Origin: an uncultured Alcaligenaceae bacterium
Lineage (GTDB): Bacteria > Pseudomonadota > Gammaproteobacteria > Burkholderiales > Burkholderiaceae_B
Length of the DNA: 64,000 nt
NCBI GenBank assembly: GCA_937908115.1
Contig: CALEQZ010000020.1
Location: forward strand, 62,001 to 126,000
Reading direction: 5' to 3'
This document shows positions 61,590-64,000 of this stretch, piece after piece. The position numbers were made by a program, and so were the translations under genes. The stretch's first letter is position 1. Each line of letters opens with the position of its first letter. The notes below the pieces were generated by a model that was not told the origin of the DNA, did not search any database, and worked only from the letters and a program-made list of their open reading frames with translations.

Positions 61590-62393
61590 TTACGCGGGAT
61601 TCGCCGACTGCAGGTACGCGATCATCTGCGCGAAGATCTTTGGGCTTGCCGCCACGACATTGCCGGTCGACATCCACGTTTGTTCGCCATCGAAGCCGGC
61701 GATCAATCCGCCCGCCTCCAACACCATCAGGCTGGCGGCGGCCATGTCCCAGGGCTTGAGGCCCACGCCGCAAAAGCCGTCGAAGCGGCCCGCGGCCACG
61801 TAGGCCAGGTCCAGCACCGACGAGCCCGTGCGCCGCACGCCCGCGCAGCCCTCGGCCATGTCGCGAAAGCGCTTCATCGCCGACTGATCCGGTCCGAACG
61901 ACCCCGGCCAACGCGCGCCGAGCAACGCGTCGTGGTAGCGCACGCGACCGGAGACGCGCACGCGCCGGTCGTTGAGGAAGGCGCCGCTGCCGCGGCTGGC
62001 GGTGAACATCTCGTTGCGCGCCGGATCGTAGATGACCGCCTGGGTGACCTGCCCGCGCTCGGCCAGCGCGATCGACACCGCGTAGGTGGGCACGCCGTGG
62101 ATGAAGTTGGTCGTGCCGTCCAGCGGGTCGATGATCCATTGAAACGCTGGCGGCTCGCTGCCGGCGCGCGCCGGCTGCTGCTGCCCGGACTCCTCGCCCA
62201 AGAAGGCATGCTCCGGATAGGCCGTGCGCAGGATCTCGATGATGGCCTCTTCGGCTGCACGATCGACCTCGGTGACGTAGTCGCGCGGACCCTTGCGGGC
62301 GACCTGCAGCCTTTCCAGGTCGAGGCTGGCGCGGTTGATGATGGCGCCTGCACGCCTGGCCGCCTTGATGGCGGTGTTGAGCATGGGATGCAT
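61590..62393 (-). CDS. suhB: inositol monophosphatase family protein (SuhB)
   Basis: Mg-dependent phosphatase of 267 residues, the usual SuhB size. The family metal-site motifs are GEESG, WIIDPLDGTTNFIHG and KPWDMAAASLMVLEAGG. In E. coli SuhB also joins rRNA antitermination complexes; whether that holds here is inference. The ATG at 62393 begins MHPMLNTAIKAARRAG, the classical SuhB N-terminus. It is divergent from trmJ, as in many betaproteobacteria. Confidence 0.94.
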   Translation of the reverse strand: MHPMLNTAIKAARRAGAIINRASLDLERLQVARKGPRDYVTEVDRAAEEAIIEILRTAYPEHAFLGEESGQQQPARAGSEPPAFQWIIDPLDGTTNFIHGVPTYAVSIALAERGQVTQAVIYDPARNEMFTASRGSGAFLNDRRVRVSGRVRYHDALLGARWPGSFGPDQSAMKRFRDMAEGCAGVRRTGSSVLDLAYVAAGRFDGFCGVGLKPWDMAAASLMVLEAGGLIAGFDGEQTWMSTGNVVAASPKIFAQMIAYLQSANPA

Positions 62394-62500
62394 AGAATTC
62401 CGTATAGTGTGCGGTTCGCGGCGACACGGCGCCGGTATCGGCCAGGCGGCCGGGCCGTATGCGATAAAAGCGCCGGGCCGCGCCAAATGCGCCATTTTAA

Positions 62501-63304
62501 ATGACCAACGATTACTCCCGCGTCTGCTTCGTCATGACGCAGCCCAGCCATCCCGGCAACGTCGGTGCTGCCGCCCGGGCGATCAAGACCATGGGGTTTG
62601 CCGACCTGGTGCTGGTCGAGCCGCGCATGCCCGACATCGCCGCGCGGCCGGAAGCCGTGGCCATGGCCAGCGGCGCGACCGATGTGCTTGCTCAGGCGCG
62701 CGTGTGCGCCACGCTCGAACAGGCCTTGGCCGACGTCACCCTGGCCTTTGCGCTGACGGCCAGGCCCCGCGACCTGGGTCCGCCCGCCTGTGACATCCGC
62801 CAGGCCGCCCGGATGGGCCGCGAGCACCTGGATGCGCACCCCGAGGCGCGCGTGGCCATGGTCGTGGGCACCGAGCGGGCCGGGCTGACCAATGCGCAGA
62901 TCGACCTGTGCCACCGCGTCTGCCACATCCCCGCCAACCCTGCATACAGTTCGCTGAACGTGGCGCAGGCGCTGCAGCTGGCGGCCTGGGAGCTGCGCTA
63001 CGCGCTGATGACGCCGGACGGCCGGGAACAATCCCTCTCGCCCGTTGGCCGCGCCCATTCAGGCGCGGCGCCGCGCCACGCCGGCGCCGAACCGGCCAGC
63101 GGACAGGCCGTGCAGGCCTTTCTCGCGCACTGGGAGCAGGCACTCGTGGAGGTGGGGTTCCTGGATCCGGCACATCCCAAGAAGCTGATGCCGCGCATGC
63201 GGCATCTGTTTGCGCGCGCGGGCCTGACGCGCGACGAAGTGGACATGCTGCGCGGCGTATGCACCGCCATGCAGGCCGCGGCCCGCCGCACCGGCCGCGG
63301 TTAA
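62501..63304 (+). CDS. trmJ: tRNA (cytidine/uridine-2'-O-)-methyltransferase TrmJ
   Basis: SPOUT methyltransferase of 267 residues that 2'-O-methylates position 32 of tRNAs. Motifs: VMTQPSHPGNVGAAARAIKTMG (motif 1, quoted at start), VVGTERAGLTNAQID (motif 2, GxERxGL) and the knot motif NPAYSSLNVAQALQL. The C-terminal 90 residues form the TrmJ extension, beginning after a low-complexity GRAHSGAAPRHAG stretch. Convergent with scoB at 14 nt. Confidence 0.94.
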   Translation: MTNDYSRVCFVMTQPSHPGNVGAAARAIKTMGFADLVLVEPRMPDIAARPEAVAMASGATDVLAQARVCATLEQALADVTLAFALTARPRDLGPPACDIRQAARMGREHLDAHPEARVAMVVGTERAGLTNAQIDLCHRVCHIPANPAYSSLNVAQALQLAAWELRYALMTPDGREQSLSPVGRAHSGAAPRHAGAEPASGQAVQAFLAHWEQALVEVGFLDPAHPKKLMPRMRHLFARAGLTRDEVDMLRGVCTAMQAAARRTGRG

Positions 63305-63317
63305 GGCGCGCCGGCGC

Positions 63318-63953
63318 TCAGAACAGCAGCGGCAGCCCCGTCAACCGGCGCAGTTCTTCCGGGCCCAGCCCGAGCATGTCGTCGGCCACGCGAACGCCCT
63401 CGGGCACGATGTCGAAGACGGCCACGTCCGTGTAAACGCGCGAGACGCACCCGACGCCGGTCAGTGGGTAGGTGCAGCGCTCGACCAGCTTGCAGCGCCC
63501 GTCGCGGGTGTGCAGCTCCATCATCACGTAGACGGACTTGGCGCCGGTGGCCAGGTCCATGGCACCGCCCACCGCCGGGATGGCATCTGGCTCGCCGGTA
63601 TGCCAGTTGGCCAGGTCGCCCTTGACGCTGACCTGGAAGGCGCCCAGCACGCAAATGTCCAAATGGCCGCCGCGCATCATCCCGAAGGAATCGGCGTGAT
63701 GGAAGAAGCAGCCGCCAGGCAGTAGCGTAACCGGCTGCTTGCCGGCGTTGATGAGGTCGTAGTCTTCCTGCCCTGCCGGTGGCGCCGGCCCCATGCCCAG
63801 CACGCCGTTTTCGCTGTGCAAGATGATTTCCCGGTCCGACGGAAGGAAATTGGCCACCTTGGTCGGCAGCCCGATGCCGAGGTTGACGTAGCTGCCCTCG
63901 GGAATATCCCGGGCCACGCGCTCGGCCATCTGGTCACGGGTCAATCGCTTCAC
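63318..63953 (-). CDS. scoB: 3-oxoacid CoA-transferase subunit B
   Basis: Beta subunit of succinyl-CoA:3-ketoacid (acetoacetate) CoA-transferase, which activates acetoacetate with CoA from succinyl-CoA. The 211-residue protein has the SENG motif with the catalytic glutamate (ILHSENGVLGMGP), the early VNLGIGLPTKVANF and the GAFQVSVKGDLANW segment. Translation starts at GTG 63953, with GGAGG 7 nt upstream, overlapping the end of scoA. The C-terminus GLPLLF is as in related subunits. Confidence 0.95.
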   Translation of the reverse strand: MKRLTRDQMAERVARDIPEGSYVNLGIGLPTKVANFLPSDREIILHSENGVLGMGPAPPAGQEDYDLINAGKQPVTLLPGGCFFHHADSFGMMRGGHLDICVLGAFQVSVKGDLANWHTGEPDAIPAVGGAMDLATGAKSVYVMMELHTRDGRCKLVERCTYPLTGVGCVSRVYTDVAVFDIVPEGVRVADDMLGLGPEELRRLTGLPLLF

Positions 63954-64000
63954 GGCTTGCCTCCGACGCACACCACGCGCTGCACGAAAATGCCCGGGGT
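63950..64000 (-). CDS. scoA: 3-oxoacid CoA-transferase subunit A, C-terminal end only
   Basis: The last 16 codons and stop are inside the window: TPGIFVQRVVCVGGKP, the characteristic ScoA ending. The TGA overlaps the GTG of scoB (GTGA), so the two subunits are translationally coupled. The bulk of the gene lies beyond the window edge. Confidence 0.85.
   Translation of the reverse strand, partial: TPGIFVQRVVCVGGKP

Noticed and set aside
59073..62504. An 1143-codon open frame on the plus strand
   Set aside because: It runs antisense through uppP, the TerC gene and suhB, all of which carry clear family motifs. The translation is His/Arg/Gln-rich nonsense typical of high-GC antisense frames.

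Overview
The window is chromosomal DNA of a high-GC betaproteobacterium and almost certainly a Bordetella of the B. bronchiseptica/pertussis/parapertussis group or a close relative. The evidence is the complete bpsABCD exopolysaccharide operon, the abundance of Bug-type (TctC) periplasmic binding proteins, an autotransporter relic, and the gene orders rpmF-yceD//maf and lysC-tilS-accA-alkA-cysS-TPR-ppi-lpxH. No insertion sequence, CRISPR array, rRNA or intact prophage was seen. In particular no IS481-like transposase is present, but the sequence does not settle the species.

Layout. 1-11.7 kb is housekeeping: rpmF (cut by the window edge) and yceD, a divergent run maf - RsmI-like methyltransferase - AmiD-like lipoprotein amidase, then benE, the methionine sulfoxide reductase pair msrPQ, a phosphatase, rluC and, divergently, rne behind a long leader with a 19-bp hairpin. 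11.7-18.2 kb is a complete peptide-type ABC importer (lipoprotein binding protein, two permeases, double ATPase). 18.3-26.9 kb holds a secreted or anchored nuclease and the bps locus, bracketed by two paralogous LuxR-type regulators whose receiver domains have lost the phosphorylatable aspartate. 27.5-33.3 kb is accessory metabolism: a TRAP-TAXI importer, hydroxypyruvate isomerase, a fosmidomycin-resistance-type MFS pump and the tail of a broken marR gene next to tRNA-Arg(ACG).

33.9-39.9 kb carries an OmpA-family protein, an IclR regulator and a convergent catabolic operon (cupin - Bug binding protein - CaiB-type CoA transferase - acyl-CoA dehydrogenase), with an 8-bp tandem repeat between the two blocks. 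40-41.7 kb is an ArsR/old-yellow-enzyme pair preceded by several operator-like repeats. 41.8-46.6 kb is an EfeUOB-type ferrous iron uptake operon with an unusual architecture: EfeU and EfeO are one polypeptide, and a second M75 protein is encoded last. 46.8-50.6 kb holds another Bug protein whose ribosome-binding and start region is duplicated, a SelA-like PLP enzyme, a 47-residue lipoprotein and a decayed autotransporter beside tRNA-Ser(GCT).

51-64 kb returns to housekeeping: lysC, tilS, accA, alkA, cysS, a TPR protein, a cyclophilin with two plausible starts (secreted and cytoplasmic), lpxH, uppP, a TerC-CBS membrane protein, suhB, trmJ, and scoB with the last codons of scoA at the edge.

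All calls rest on reading protein motifs, frames, ribosome-binding sites and repeats by eye. No database search was run, so specific substrates of transporters and catabolic enzymes are left open.
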